A stretch of DNA of 64,000 nt from a virus: positions 1 through 64,000 of IMG/VR virus record IMGVR_UViG_3300046514_000687. One strand, written 5' to 3'. Positions within the stretch are counted from its first letter, which is position 1; each line of letters opens with the position of its first letter. A model generated the notes under the pieces. The model had not been told where the DNA came from and made no database searches. It saw only the letters and a list, made by a program, of their open reading frames with translations. Below are positions 52,061 to 59,511 of the stretch, one piece after another. Both the position numbers and the translations under genes were made by a program.

Positions 52061-52478
52061 CGGTGACCTCCTCCTCCGCCGGCGGGGTCCGCCAGTCCGG
52101 CACGGCGAGCCCGTAGGACTCGGCGAGGTAGCGCACCGCCAGAGCCTGCACGTCAGCGGTGCGGAGCCCCAGGTCGGCGGCAAGCTGCTGCTGCGTGCCC
52201 AGCTCCTCGTCGTCGGCGGCCCAGGTGCGAAAGGCCAGGTCGCGCGTCGGCCAGCGCACCATGTAGCGCTGGATCGCCGTCACGTCCGTCTCAGGAATCG
52301 CGCGCTGCGCCAGCGCCGCGAGCGCCTGCCGGATCACGAGGCTGCGGGACCACTGCGCGTCGAGAGCCAGGTGGGCCAGGGGCGCGGTCAGGCGCTCGAT
52401 GAGCGGCTCTACAAGCGCCATCATCTCGGAGTCGATCCACCACCGCGCCTTGACGCGGTGGGCTAGTTCGGTTTCCAT
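52038..52478 (-). CDS. Hypothetical helical protein, first gene of the leftward operon, 146 residues
   Basis: ATG 52478 behind GAGGAGG. Nearly all alpha-helical, with 'SRSLVIRQALAALAQRAIPE', a stretch that could be DNA-binding, but no family is certain. Being the first gene after the divergent control region makes a regulatory role plausible. Confidence 0.6.
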   Translation of the reverse strand: METELAHRVKARWWIDSEMMALVEPLIERLTAPLAHLALDAQWSRSLVIRQALAALAQRAIPETDVTAIQRYMVRWPTRDLAFRTWAADDEELGTQQQLAADLGLRTADVQALAVRYLAESYGLAVPDWRTPPAEEEVTDGPPQQA

Positions 52479-52490
52479 GCGTGCCTCCTC

Positions 52491-52509
52491 GCGGGTTGGC
52501 TAAACCCGC
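52491..52509 (-). promoter_or_regulatory. 5'-terminal hairpin of the leftward transcript
   Basis: Perfect 7-bp stem GCGGGTT/AACCCGC with a 5-base loop, starting about where the leftward transcript should begin and followed by GAGGAGG. It mirrors the hairpins of the rightward cassettes. Confidence 0.5.
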
Positions 52510-52515
52510 TACCTC

Positions 52516-52521
52516 ATTATA
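52516..52521 (-). promoter_or_regulatory. Leftward promoter -10 (TATAAT)
   Basis: TATAAT read on the minus strand, 37 bases before the 52478 start. No clear -35. It is back to back with rightward cassette A. Confidence 0.6.
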
Positions 52522-52528
52522 AACTATC

Positions 52529-52551
52529 TCGTTACCCCGCGAGGGTACCTA
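52529..52551. promoter_or_regulatory. Operator-like inverted repeat between divergent promoters
   Basis: GTTACCCCGCGAGGGTACC with TAC following. On the minus strand it reads TAGGTACCCTCGCGGGGTAAC, a degenerate version of the GTAGGTACC...GGTACC block of the four rightward cassettes. It lies between the two divergent -10 boxes. Confidence 0.45.
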
Positions 52552-52552
52552 C

Positions 52553-52608
52553 TGGCCATATCACGCGGGATGGGTTATAATCTAGCGTAGGTACCCACAT
52601 GGGGTACC
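52553..52608 (+). promoter_or_regulatory. Promoter-leader cassette A
   Basis: -35-like TGGCCA (52553-52558), 17-base spacer, TATAAT (52576-52581), CTAGCGTA, then the hairpin GGTACCC/GGGTACC (52590-52608) followed by GCAGC and AGGAGG. Start of transcription should fall at the hairpin base. Drives the 52631 operon. Confidence 0.75.
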
Positions 52609-52630
52609 GCAGCCGCAGGAGGAACGCCAG

Positions 52631-52801
52631 ATGAACCGCCCAACCCACCGGTGCGCCAGGTGCGGCACCGCGACTAACCACCCGACGTGGGTCGCCCACC
52701 GCCCCTACTGCGCTGCCCACTACCGCCTGGTCGCCGTCCCCTACTGCAACGGGTCCACTCCGTGCAGCCCGCAGTGCCCCACGCCGCGCAGGGAGGCCTA
52801 A
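52631..52801 (+). CDS. Small Cys/His-rich protein, 56 residues
   Basis: First gene behind cassette A, with AGGAGG upstream. CARCG, HRPYCAAH and CNGSTPCSPQC give seven Cys and several His, enough for one or two zinc sites. Role unknown. Confidence 0.65.
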   Translation: MNRPTHRCARCGTATNHPTWVAHRPYCAAHYRLVAVPYCNGSTPCSPQCPTPRREA

Positions 52802-52803
52802 CC

Positions 52804-53115
52804 GTGGCAAGCAAGGCTCAGCACCGCCGCTGGCACCGCATGTGGGTCGAGGATGCCCGACAGCGCGAGGACGACGCTTTCGTGATCGTCGCCACGGGCC
52901 TGCGCGGGGAGGCCTACACCCCCGACTGGATGAGCGGGACCACCTTCGAGGACTACGAGGCCGTCTACGCCCTGCTGGCCAGCCCCTACGGGTACGAGGA
53001 CCGCAGCGAGTACAGCCGCATCGACGTTTACACGGGTTCTCGCGCCCGCGAGTACGAGATCACCACCTGGGTCGATCCCGTCTGGTCGTGGGTGCGCCCC
53101 GAGGAGGTGAGCTAG
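52804..53115 (+). CDS. Hypothetical protein, 103 residues
   Basis: GTG start 2 bases after the previous stop. Acidic and aromatic-rich ('DYEAVYALLASPYGYEDRSE'), ending VWSWVRPEEVS. No family recognised. Confidence 0.6.
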   Translation: MASKAQHRRWHRMWVEDARQREDDAFVIVATGLRGEAYTPDWMSGTTFEDYEAVYALLASPYGYEDRSEYSRIDVYTGSRAREYEITTWVDPVWSWVRPEEVS

Positions 53116-53388
53116 ATGGCCGCCAAGACTCCCGCCCGCGGGTACGTCACCGCCGCGCTGGCCCTCCGGGGCCTGCACCCCAACCGGCTGAGCCGGTCGG
53201 CCAAGACCGGCCGCTGGACCGCCCGCTGGAGCTACTACTACCGCCACGGGCGGGACTCCGAGAGCTTCGCCGAGCGGGTCGGCGAGGTCTTGGGCGCCAA
53301 CGTGGTTGACCACGGGGACCGCTGGGCCCCCTGGCCCCGCGACAGCTACTGGTGGGTCGAGTTCGAGTTCACGACGGTGGAGGACTAG
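53116..53388 (+). CDS. Hypothetical protein, 90 residues
   Basis: The ATG directly abuts the previous stop. The N-terminus is basic with 'GLHPNRLSRSAKTGRWTARW'; the rest is beta-like. No motif recognised. Confidence 0.6.
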   Translation: MAAKTPARGYVTAALALRGLHPNRLSRSAKTGRWTARWSYYYRHGRDSESFAERVGEVLGANVVDHGDRWAPWPRDSYWWVEFEFTTVED

Positions 53389-53730
53389 ATGGACCGCGAC
53401 TACGGGAGCCTGCAAAACCTGCTCGCGGGGAACGCCCGCAGCGCCGAGCCGGTCGTCGGGGAGGGGGCGACCATCATCTGGTGGAGCGACCGCTTCCCCG
53501 CCACGGTCGAGCGCGTCAGCCCGAGCGGCAAGACCGCCTGGCTGCGCGAGGACCGCAGCATCCGCCTGGACAGCCACGGGATGAGCGACAGCCAGTCCTA
53601 CCGCTTCGAGCCCGACCCCGCGGGCCGCGAGTCGGTTGCCAAGCGGAAGCGGGACGGGCGCTGGAAGACCACGGGCGGGCAGGTCGTCCAGTTCGGCAGC
53701 CGCAGCCGCTTCCTCGACTACAGCTTCTGA
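53389..53730 (+). CDS. Small beta-barrel-like protein, 113 residues
   Basis: The ATG abuts the previous stop. 'IIWWSDRFPATVERVSPSGK' resembles small SH3-like barrels, with basic C-terminal turns (KRKRDGRWKTTGG). Possible nucleic-acid binding, unproven. The 40 bases after it contain short CGATTC-type repeats. Confidence 0.55.
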   Translation: MDRDYGSLQNLLAGNARSAEPVVGEGATIIWWSDRFPATVERVSPSGKTAWLREDRSIRLDSHGMSDSQSYRFEPDPAGRESVAKRKRDGRWKTTGGQVVQFGSRSRFLDYSF

Positions 53731-53770
53731 GTTCGACTCGATTCGATTCTATTCGCGCCGGAGGATAACG

Positions 53771-53953
53771 ATGATCTACACCCAGGACGAGCTGGAGGAC
53801 GCCGTGGCCGAGCTGGCCGACGAGGACCCGTCGAGCTGGCCGGTCGCCTGCCGCGGGCGGTGCGCGCGGGCCGGCGGGTGCGACTGCGAGGTCGAGACCG
53901 ACGGCGAGTGCTCCCACTCCTGCCCCAGCATCCTGCTCGCCAGCGGTTTCTAG
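53771..53953 (+). CDS. Small Cys-rich protein, 60 residues
   Basis: ATG behind GGAGG. The C-terminal half holds six Cys (CRGRCARAGGCDCE ... CSHSC), consistent with a compact metal site. The N-terminus is acidic helix. Last gene of operon A. Confidence 0.6.
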   Translation: MIYTQDELEDAVAELADEDPSSWPVACRGRCARAGGCDCEVETDGECSHSCPSILLASGF

Positions 53954-53958
53954 CGGAG

Positions 53959-54015
53959 TGGTCAGGACCGCACGGCATGGGTTATAATCTAGTGTAGGTA
54001 CCTCACAGGGGTACC
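53959..54015 (+). promoter_or_regulatory. Promoter-leader cassette B
   Basis: TGGTCA (53959-53964), 18-base spacer, TATAAT (53983-53988), CTAGTGTA, hairpin GGTACC (53997-54002)/GGTACC (54010-54015), GCAGC, AAGGAGG. Starts 5 bases after the previous gene. Confidence 0.75.
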
Positions 54016-54034
54016 GCAGCACAAGGAGGAACCG

Positions 54035-54193
54035 ATGTCTCAGCAACTCCGATGCACCGCCGCCGTCACCCTGAAGATGCGCGGCTGGCGCCCCTGGGTC
54101 CTTCCCTGCGGCCGGCCGGTCCCCGCGGGCAATCGCTGCCCCGAGCACGCCGCACAGCAGCGGCTCACCGTCAAGCGCGCGCGGCGCGGCTAG
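54035..54193 (+). CDS. Small basic protein with CxH features, 52 residues
   Basis: First gene after cassette B, ATG behind AAGGAGG. Contains CGRPVPAGNRCPEHAAQQR, a common pattern in short phage proteins with one zinc knuckle, and an Arg-rich end. Confidence 0.6.
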   Translation: MSQQLRCTAAVTLKMRGWRPWVLPCGRPVPAGNRCPEHAAQQRLTVKRARRG

Positions 54194-54202
54194 GAGGAGC
54201 CG

Positions 54203-54421
54203 ATGCGCCAGGAAACTCGCTGCCAGTGCGGGTGGGTCGGCTACCCTCGCCACCTCGACGCGCACATCCGCGTCGAGCACCACGTCGGCGACCCGCCCCC
54301 TAAGCGGCCCGGCTTTCGCGCTGCGCTCGACCACTGCAAGCGCAGCGCGGGCCACGGGCTCACCTTCAGGACCTGCGACGCGCCGGAGTGCGTCGCTTAC
54401 TGGGATGCCGCTGGCCGCTAG
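54203..54421 (+). CDS. C2H2-like zinc finger protein, 72 residues
   Basis: ATG behind AGGAGG. CQCGWVGYPRHLDAHIRVEH has the Cys-X-Cys...His-X4-His spacing of a zinc finger. Two more Cys follow (CDAPEC). Likely nucleic-acid or protein binding. Confidence 0.65.
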   Translation: MRQETRCQCGWVGYPRHLDAHIRVEHHVGDPPPKRPGFRAALDHCKRSAGHGLTFRTCDAPECVAYWDAAGR

Positions 54422-54450
54422 GCCACCTACGCGCGTGAGAGGAGATGGAC

Positions 54451-55221
54451 ATGGCTGAAGAACGAGGGTGCGGCGAGCGGATCGCTGGCGGGGTGTACCT
54501 GGAGACCCGCCTGTCGCCCACGGGTCACCCACTAGAGTGTTTCTTCATGGACCCGCCGGGGCCGGTGAACACCGGCGGGCTGGGCATCACGCCCCGCGGC
54601 GTGAGCCTGATCACCGGGGAGGGCGGCGTCACCCACGTCTGGGACCTCGTCGGCGGCGACAGCTACCCCAACGTCGCGGACATCATCGAGGAGGGCCGGC
54701 GCCTGGGGTTCAGCCGCCGCATCGCCAGCACGGCCGACTTCAGCCGCCTCACGCGGTCGTCGCGGCTGATCCTGCTCCACCCCCGCGCGATCATCTTCAC
54801 CGATCACCAGCGGTACCTCGACGCGGAGCAGACCATCGACGGCCTGCTGCGCTCCTGCTGCCCGCAGGTCGTCGCGGGAGAGCACTGCGGGCGCCGCCTC
54901 GGCCCCGCCCACCCCACCGCGCCCGACCGCCTCTGCGGGCGGTACTGGTACCACGACATCACCGGCGGGGTGGAGCCTGACGCGGCCGACAGCGAGAGCG
55001 GCCGGGCCGTCGAGGGCGAGGTCCAGCGGACGGTCGGTAGGACTCGCTACTTCGCCTACCCCCGCCCGGAGGGGTGCGTGCCCGAGTACCGGGTGGGGAT
55101 CATCGGCGCCTTCCCAATCAGCGGCCTGGCCGTCGTTGCCGATCCCCTGGAGGGAAAGCACGAGGAGGGCTACGCCGCCGCGAAGCACAGCAGCCTGCCC
55201 GTCACCATCGAGCGCGACTAG
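54451..55221 (+). CDS. Hypothetical protein with central Cys cluster, 256 residues
   Basis: ATG 54451 preferred over 54445 because GGAG lies 6 bases upstream. N-terminal alpha/beta part with 'GVTHVWDLVGGDSYPNVADI'. At about 145-175 a CCPQ...CGRRL...CGRYW cluster may bind zinc. Unknown function. Confidence 0.6.
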   Translation: MAEERGCGERIAGGVYLETRLSPTGHPLECFFMDPPGPVNTGGLGITPRGVSLITGEGGVTHVWDLVGGDSYPNVADIIEEGRRLGFSRRIASTADFSRLTRSSRLILLHPRAIIFTDHQRYLDAEQTIDGLLRSCCPQVVAGEHCGRRLGPAHPTAPDRLCGRYWYHDITGGVEPDAADSESGRAVEGEVQRTVGRTRYFAYPRPEGCVPEYRVGIIGAFPISGLAVVADPLEGKHEEGYAAAKHSSLPVTIERD

Positions 55222-55249
55222 GCGCACCACCCGCGCAAGGAGGAGAACC

Positions 55250-56065
55250 GTGGACGAGGACACCGAGAACACCCAGCCCGCGCTCCTGCCGGCCGAGCGG
55301 CCGGAGGGCCGCCCCGCCACCGTGCCCTGCCACCAGATCGCCTTCAGCAGCCCGCTGGAGCCCAGCCCCAGCCTCCGCCGGTCGGTAGCGGCGGTGGGGA
55401 TCCTCCAGCCGCTGCTGATCCGCCGGAACCCCAACGGAGACAGCCTCTGCCCCTGGGTGGTCACCGACGGCAACCGACGCCTGCGCGCCGCGCTACTGGC
55501 CGACCTGACCAGCGTGCCGACGCTGATCATCGAGGGCGACGCCAACTGGGGCGCGGTCGCCCAGCTCAGCACGAACGCCACTCGCTCGCAGAACCTGGCG
55601 GCCGACCTCAAGAGCGTGGAGCAGCTCGCTACGGCGGGCTACACGGCGAAGGAGATCGGCCAGGCCGTCGGGCTCACCCGCGTTCAGGTAGAGCGCCTGC
55701 TGGGTATGCAGCGGTTGGACCCGGTACTGCGGCAAGGGCTCGACGACGGGAAGCTGACGCTGGGCACGGCGACCGAAGCGGCGAAGCTGCCGGTGGTCAG
55801 CCAGGAGGCGCTGGCCGAGAAGTTCACCAACGAGGGCAAGCTGACGGGCGGGGACATCGCGGAGCAGAAGACCGCCCGCGCCGCGCAGGCGCTCGCGATG
55901 ACCGACGTGGACGAGTTCCTGGTGGACGCGCCGACGCTGCCCGAGCACGAGGAGCGAGCGCGGTTCGTCAGCCTCGCTCGCCAGGCCCACGACTACGCGG
56001 TGCAGGACAACCGCGCCGCCGCCATCGCCACCCTGGAGACCCTGATTAGCGCCCTGGAGAGTTAG
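55250..56065 (+). CDS. ParB/Spo0J-like protein
   Basis: 271 residues; GTG behind AAGGAGG. ParB N-domain features: VPCHQIAFSSPLEPSPSLRR, then 'SVAAVGILQPLLIRRN', VVTDGNRRLRAALLAD and 'LSTNATRSQNLAADLKSVEQ'. A helix-turn-helix follows (TAKEIGQAVGLTRVQVERLL). These belong to ParB-like CTP-binding or nuclease proteins. No ParA or obvious parS is seen here, so it may act in regulation, DNA modification or partition of a plasmid-like phage. Confidence 0.82.
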   Translation: MDEDTENTQPALLPAERPEGRPATVPCHQIAFSSPLEPSPSLRRSVAAVGILQPLLIRRNPNGDSLCPWVVTDGNRRLRAALLADLTSVPTLIIEGDANWGAVAQLSTNATRSQNLAADLKSVEQLATAGYTAKEIGQAVGLTRVQVERLLGMQRLDPVLRQGLDDGKLTLGTATEAAKLPVVSQEALAEKFTNEGKLTGGDIAEQKTARAAQALAMTDVDEFLVDAPTLPEHEERARFVSLARQAHDYAVQDNRAAAIATLETLISALES

Positions 56066-56086
56066 CGGAAGACCCACCGGGCCGAG

Positions 56087-56142
56087 TGGCCCTCACTGGC
56101 CCGGTGGGTTATAATCAAGTGTAGGTACCCCCGCAAGGTACC
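56087..56142 (+). promoter_or_regulatory. Promoter-leader cassette C
   Basis: TGGCCC (56087-56092), 17-base spacer, TATAAT (56110-56115), CAAGTGTA, hairpin GGTACC (56124-56129)/GGTACC (56137-56142), GCAGCACAAA, GGAGG. The loop CCCGCAA is identical to that of cassette D. Confidence 0.75.
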
Positions 56143-56168
56143 GCAGCACAAAGCGCGTGGAGGAACAG

Positions 56169-57026
56169 ATGGACACCAAGCAGACCAAGGAGCCGTCGGT
56201 CCGGCAGGCTTGCGCAGAGGCCGCGCGCGGGCTCCTCGCAGCCCACGGGGAGCTGCGAGCGCTGGACGCCTGGAACGGCAGCCGCGTGCCGGCGGAGGCG
56301 AAGCGGTCGCTGAACGCGGTGATCGCAGACTGGGTGGCGCGCAACGAGCCGCCGCTGTCGGTCCACGCCCGCCTGGCGGCGCTGATCAACGCGGAGCACC
56401 CCGTGGTGGGGGAGGTCCGCTACCAGGTCCGCCTGGCGATGGTCCACCACCTGCGCGACGGCTGGGCAGGCACCGGCGCGGGTGCGCCGGTCGAGACGAT
56501 TCCCCCACTCGACGAGCCGACCCCCGACCTGCCGCCCAGCGGCCTCGACGTGGAGACGCTGGTACGGCAGGCGCTTGCCGAGACCGCGCCGGAGGCAGAG
56601 CCGGAAGCTGCACCGGAGCCGCCCGCGCCCGCTACCCCCGACGCCTGGGAGTGCGGCCTCTGCGGCCTGGTCATCGCTGACCAGGCCGCGCTGGTCACTC
56701 ACATCGCTGACTGCGAGGGGCCAATCGCGCCGACGGAGGAGGAACCCCTGCCCCCCGCCGGCCCCGCCCTGGTGTTTAGCTACGGCGGCACCGAGATCCA
56801 CCGCGAGCCGGCGCCGGAGGAGCCGGCCGGCTCAGCCTCGCCGGTGGACGACTCCGGCGGGCGCTACGAGTGCGCCCTGTGCGGCATGGTCACGGAGGGC
56901 CAGGCGGTGCTGGAGGCCCACCTCGCTCAGTGCACCGGCACGGGGAGCAGCGGGCGGTCGAGCCGCCGCGGCAGCGCGGTGCCGAAGCCGGCGAGCAAGA
57001 AGCGCAGTGCCAAGAGTCGCCGCTAG
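56169..57026 (+). CDS. Protein with two zinc fingers, 285 residues
   Basis: ATG 56169 is correctly spaced from GGAGG (56158); a GTG at 56157 is less likely. Helical N-terminus, Pro/Glu-rich linkers, and two similar fingers: WECGLCGLVIADQAALVTHI then DC, and YECALCGMVTEGQAVLEAHL then QC (CxxC...HxxxC). Ser/Arg/Lys-rich basic tail. Probably binds DNA or protein; a regulatory role is inference. Confidence 0.7.
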   Translation: MDTKQTKEPSVRQACAEAARGLLAAHGELRALDAWNGSRVPAEAKRSLNAVIADWVARNEPPLSVHARLAALINAEHPVVGEVRYQVRLAMVHHLRDGWAGTGAGAPVETIPPLDEPTPDLPPSGLDVETLVRQALAETAPEAEPEAAPEPPAPATPDAWECGLCGLVIADQAALVTHIADCEGPIAPTEEEPLPPAGPALVFSYGGTEIHREPAPEEPAGSASPVDDSGGRYECALCGMVTEGQAVLEAHLAQCTGTGSSGRSSRRGSAVPKPASKKRSAKSRR

Positions 57027-57041
57027 GCGCAGTCGGCAGCA

Positions 57042-57071
57042 CGGGCGCGCCCCGCCGGCGGGGCGCGCCCG
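57042..57071. terminator. Perfect 30-bp GC palindrome between genes
   Basis: Each half is CGGGCGCGCCCCGCC and its exact complement, giving a very stable cruciform or hairpin in the gap. It contains the 16-base core GCCCCGCCGGCGGGGC, which recurs three more times in the window. Terminator or protein-binding site. Confidence 0.6.
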
Positions 57072-57090
57072 GTCGCACAGGGAGGCACTC

Positions 57091-57480
57091 GTGAGCTACC
57101 TCATCGTCCAGAACGCCGACTCGCGCTTCCGCCGCCACCTGGCGCTGGCCACCGGGCCGGGCCGGGTGTACGGTCAGCCAAACCCTGCCGTCCGCGCGCT
57201 GTGCGGCCAGTGGCCGGGCAAGGGCACTGCCATCGGGACGCCCGGCGCGGAGTGGGCGCGGTCCTGGGACGCTACCCAGCCGCAGCCCGATCCGTTCAAC
57301 CAGTGGATCTGCCCGGACTGCGAGGCCAGCCTGACCGCCGAGCGCGAGGGCTACGACTGGCTGCTGCCGCCCAGCGACCGCCTGGGACACCTGCGGGAGC
57401 GAGTGCAGCGCCTAGCCACCGAGGTCGCAGCCCTGCGCGCGCAATACGTGCCGCCGGAGAGCACGGAGGACGCCGGCTGA
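57091..57480 (+). CDS. Hypothetical protein with a CPDC knuckle, 129 residues
   Basis: GTG behind GGGAGG. N-terminal beta part with an isolated CGQWPGKG, then ICPDCEASLT, and a C-terminal helix (RLGHLRERVQRLATEVAALR) that may form a coiled coil. Function unknown. Confidence 0.6.
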   Translation: MSYLIVQNADSRFRRHLALATGPGRVYGQPNPAVRALCGQWPGKGTAIGTPGAEWARSWDATQPQPDPFNQWICPDCEASLTAEREGYDWLLPPSDRLGHLRERVQRLATEVAALRAQYVPPESTEDAG

Positions 57481-58244
57481 TGGAGATGGAGACCGAGATC
57501 CGCATCGAGCAGCAGAACGACGGGCGCTGGCTGGTGATCCTGGTGCGGCCGGTGCTGGAGCAGGCCTACGGACCCTACGACCTGCCGGAGGCCCAGCGCC
57601 AGGCCGACCGGCTGCGCAACCTGTACCGCAGCGAGAACGGCGCCGTCTTAGAGCGGGTGGCTCAGGCCGTCCACGACGGGATGCAGGCCGACGGGCTCAA
57701 GCCGTCGGCCTGCATCGCCGGAGCCGCCGCGATCCGCGACCTGCTGAGCAGCGACGCAGCCGACGAGACGGCGGGCATCTTGCCCGTGGAGCTGGTCGCC
57801 GTGACGGCTGCCGCCTTCAACGCGCCGGGCTGGCGGCTCCTGCTGGCGCACAGCGACCCGCACCGCGACCCGGCGCGCTGGGCCGCCGACGGCGCGTGGA
57901 GCGTCGGGCTGGGGTTCGGCGCGGACCCGGAGCCGGGCCGCTGGCCGGGCCACCTGGTCGCGGTGGTCGACCGCCGCTGGCTGGTGGACCCGACGCTGGG
58001 CCAGGCCAGCCGCCCGGACCGGGGCCTAACCCTCCCGGATATCCTGGTCCTGCCGCTCACCGAGCGGTGGGTGCGGGGGCGCGAGGACACCGTGATCCGC
58101 CTGCCCGGCGACACCACCGTGACCGTCGCGCGGCGGCGCAATGCCCCGTCTTTCCAGCACAGCCCGGACTGGCGGGAGTCCAGGCGCCGCACTCAGCGCG
58201 TGGCTGCGGCGCTGGCCCTGCTCCAGGCTGAGGAGGCGAGGTGA
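57480..58244 (+). CDS. Transglutaminase-like (Cys-His-Asp) protein
   Basis: 254 residues; the ATG overlaps the previous TGA. A candidate triad is visible: Cys in PSACIAGAAAIRDLL (about residue 77), His in WPGHLVAVVDRRW and Asp in WLVDPTLGQ. This order occurs in papain-fold/transglutaminase-like proteins of phages and plasmids, which may crosslink, deamidate or cleave proteins. The N-terminal 60 residues resemble a small beta-alpha unit. Substrate unknown. Confidence 0.6.
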   Translation: MEMETEIRIEQQNDGRWLVILVRPVLEQAYGPYDLPEAQRQADRLRNLYRSENGAVLERVAQAVHDGMQADGLKPSACIAGAAAIRDLLSSDAADETAGILPVELVAVTAAAFNAPGWRLLLAHSDPHRDPARWAADGAWSVGLGFGADPEPGRWPGHLVAVVDRRWLVDPTLGQASRPDRGLTLPDILVLPLTERWVRGREDTVIRLPGDTTVTVARRRNAPSFQHSPDWRESRRRTQRVAAALALLQAEEAR

Positions 58245-58555
58245 TGGCTAAACTGCCGGTCAACCTGGCGCGCTGCCAGGAGTGCCTCCAGACCTTCACG
58301 ATCACCCCGCTGCGCTGGCAGCCCAAGCCGCGACACTGTAGCCTGCGTTGCGTCTGGCGCGGCGAGGCGCGGCGGGCACGCGCGGACGCGGGGCTGCCGG
58401 CCTGGTTCCCCGCCGTGCCCGTCAGCCGCACCTGTCCCGACTGCGGGGAGACGAAGAACGTCGACCTCTTCGGCCGCCGCAGCTCAGTCCAGCCCGAGTA
58501 TGTGCAGTCCTACTGCATCAGCTGTCGCAGCCGCTACGACAGCCGGAGGAACTAG
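58244..58555 (+). CDS. Zinc-ribbon protein, 103 residues
   Basis: ATG overlapping the previous TGA (a GTG lies 3 bases before). Cysteines: CQEC, HCSLRC, CPDCGETK and CISCRSRY. The second half (TCPDCGETKNVDLFGRR...YCISCRSRYD) matches a common phage zinc-ribbon found alone or beside HNH nucleases. No nuclease motif is visible here. Confidence 0.68.
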   Translation: MAKLPVNLARCQECLQTFTITPLRWQPKPRHCSLRCVWRGEARRARADAGLPAWFPAVPVSRTCPDCGETKNVDLFGRRSSVQPEYVQSYCISCRSRYDSRRN

Positions 58556-58557
58556 CC

Positions 58558-58983
58558 ATGCCCGACGAGTTCTGCCCCAGCGAGACCGCGCACAGCATCG
58601 CGCCCGACGGGACTACCTACCACCCCCACGGACCCGACGATCCTTGCGACCTGCTGCTGCCGGGCGGGTACGCGCTCAGCGTGATCGGGCCGGGCGAGCT
58701 AGTCGACACCTGGTCGCACCGCTGGGGCACCGACTGGGCGCCGATGGCCGAGCGGGATATCGACATGGCCAGCGCCCTGGTCGCCCTGATGCGGCACCCC
58801 GGTGAGGCACACAGCAGCCGGGACGGAGCGCGGGGCACCTACCCCGACTACACTATGGTGCCGGGCTCAGCGCACATCTGGTGCGCCGTTTGCGGCGAGC
58901 TGGTCGGCGCGCACGCCGAGGTCGTCCAGGACGCCATTAGCTGGACGCCGGCCCCCGACGATCCGGGCTGGTGGCAGCGGTGA
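58558..58983 (+). CDS. Hypothetical protein, 141 residues
   Basis: ATG behind GGAGG. Contains several His (HSIAPDGTTYHPHGPDD) and one CAVCGELVGAH knuckle. Helical centre. Unknown function. Confidence 0.58.
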   Translation: MPDEFCPSETAHSIAPDGTTYHPHGPDDPCDLLLPGGYALSVIGPGELVDTWSHRWGTDWAPMAERDIDMASALVALMRHPGEAHSSRDGARGTYPDYTMVPGSAHIWCAVCGELVGAHAEVVQDAISWTPAPDDPGWWQR

Positions 58984-59441
58984 GCGCGGTCGCGCGTCCC
59001 CGTACCCCCGAGGGCCGGTACCGGACCGCTGCCGCGCCCGGCATGACCGGCCCGGAGCTGCGCCGATGGCGGCGGTGCTCCGGCCTGACGCAGCGCGAGC
59101 TGGCGTACCGCGTCGGCTACCAGCCGCCCAACGTCACGGCGATGGAGACCGGCGCGCGGCCGGTCATGCCGGCCGTCGAGGCGTACGTGCGCGCCCACCC
59201 GGCGCCGGAGCACACCGGCGACTACACACTCGACCCAGCAGGCCTGGAGCGCGCGCTACGGACCTTCGGCTCGTACGCCGTGTTCGCTCGCTGGTGGGGG
59301 GTGGCGGAACTCACGCTGCGGCGCTGGCGGTTCGGGGAGCAGTCGCTCCCCATGCCGCTCCGCGCGTGGCTGCGCGCGGGCGCTCCGCACCGCTGGGACG
59401 GCTGCACACACTGGCACCGGCGCCGCCGAGACCACTGGTAG
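58980..59441 (+). CDS. Cro/CI-type helix-turn-helix regulator
   Basis: 153 residues; GTG overlapping the previous TGA. Residues about 24-60 (GPELRRWRRCSGLTQRELAY, then RVGYQPPNVTAMETG) are a clear XRE-type helix-turn-helix. The C-terminal part (YAVFARWWGVAELTLRRWRF) could be a second one. It immediately precedes cassette D, so it may control the repeated cassettes (inference). Confidence 0.72.
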   Translation: MSAVARPRTPEGRYRTAAAPGMTGPELRRWRRCSGLTQRELAYRVGYQPPNVTAMETGARPVMPAVEAYVRAHPAPEHTGDYTLDPAGLERALRTFGSYAVFARWWGVAELTLRRWRFGEQSLPMPLRAWLRAGAPHRWDGCTHWHRRRRDHW

Positions 59442-59491
59442 ACCCCGCGCGGATAGGTTATAATCTAGCGTAGGTACCCCCGCAAGGTACC
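59436..59491 (+). promoter_or_regulatory. Promoter-leader cassette D
   Basis: TGGTAG (59436-59441, overlapping the preceding stop codon), 17-base spacer, TATAAT (59459-59464), CTAGCGTA, hairpin GGTACC (59473-59478)/GGTACC (59486-59491), GCAGCAACAGGAGG. Confidence 0.75.
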
Positions 59492-59511
59492 GCAGCAACA
59501 GGAGGCGCCAA

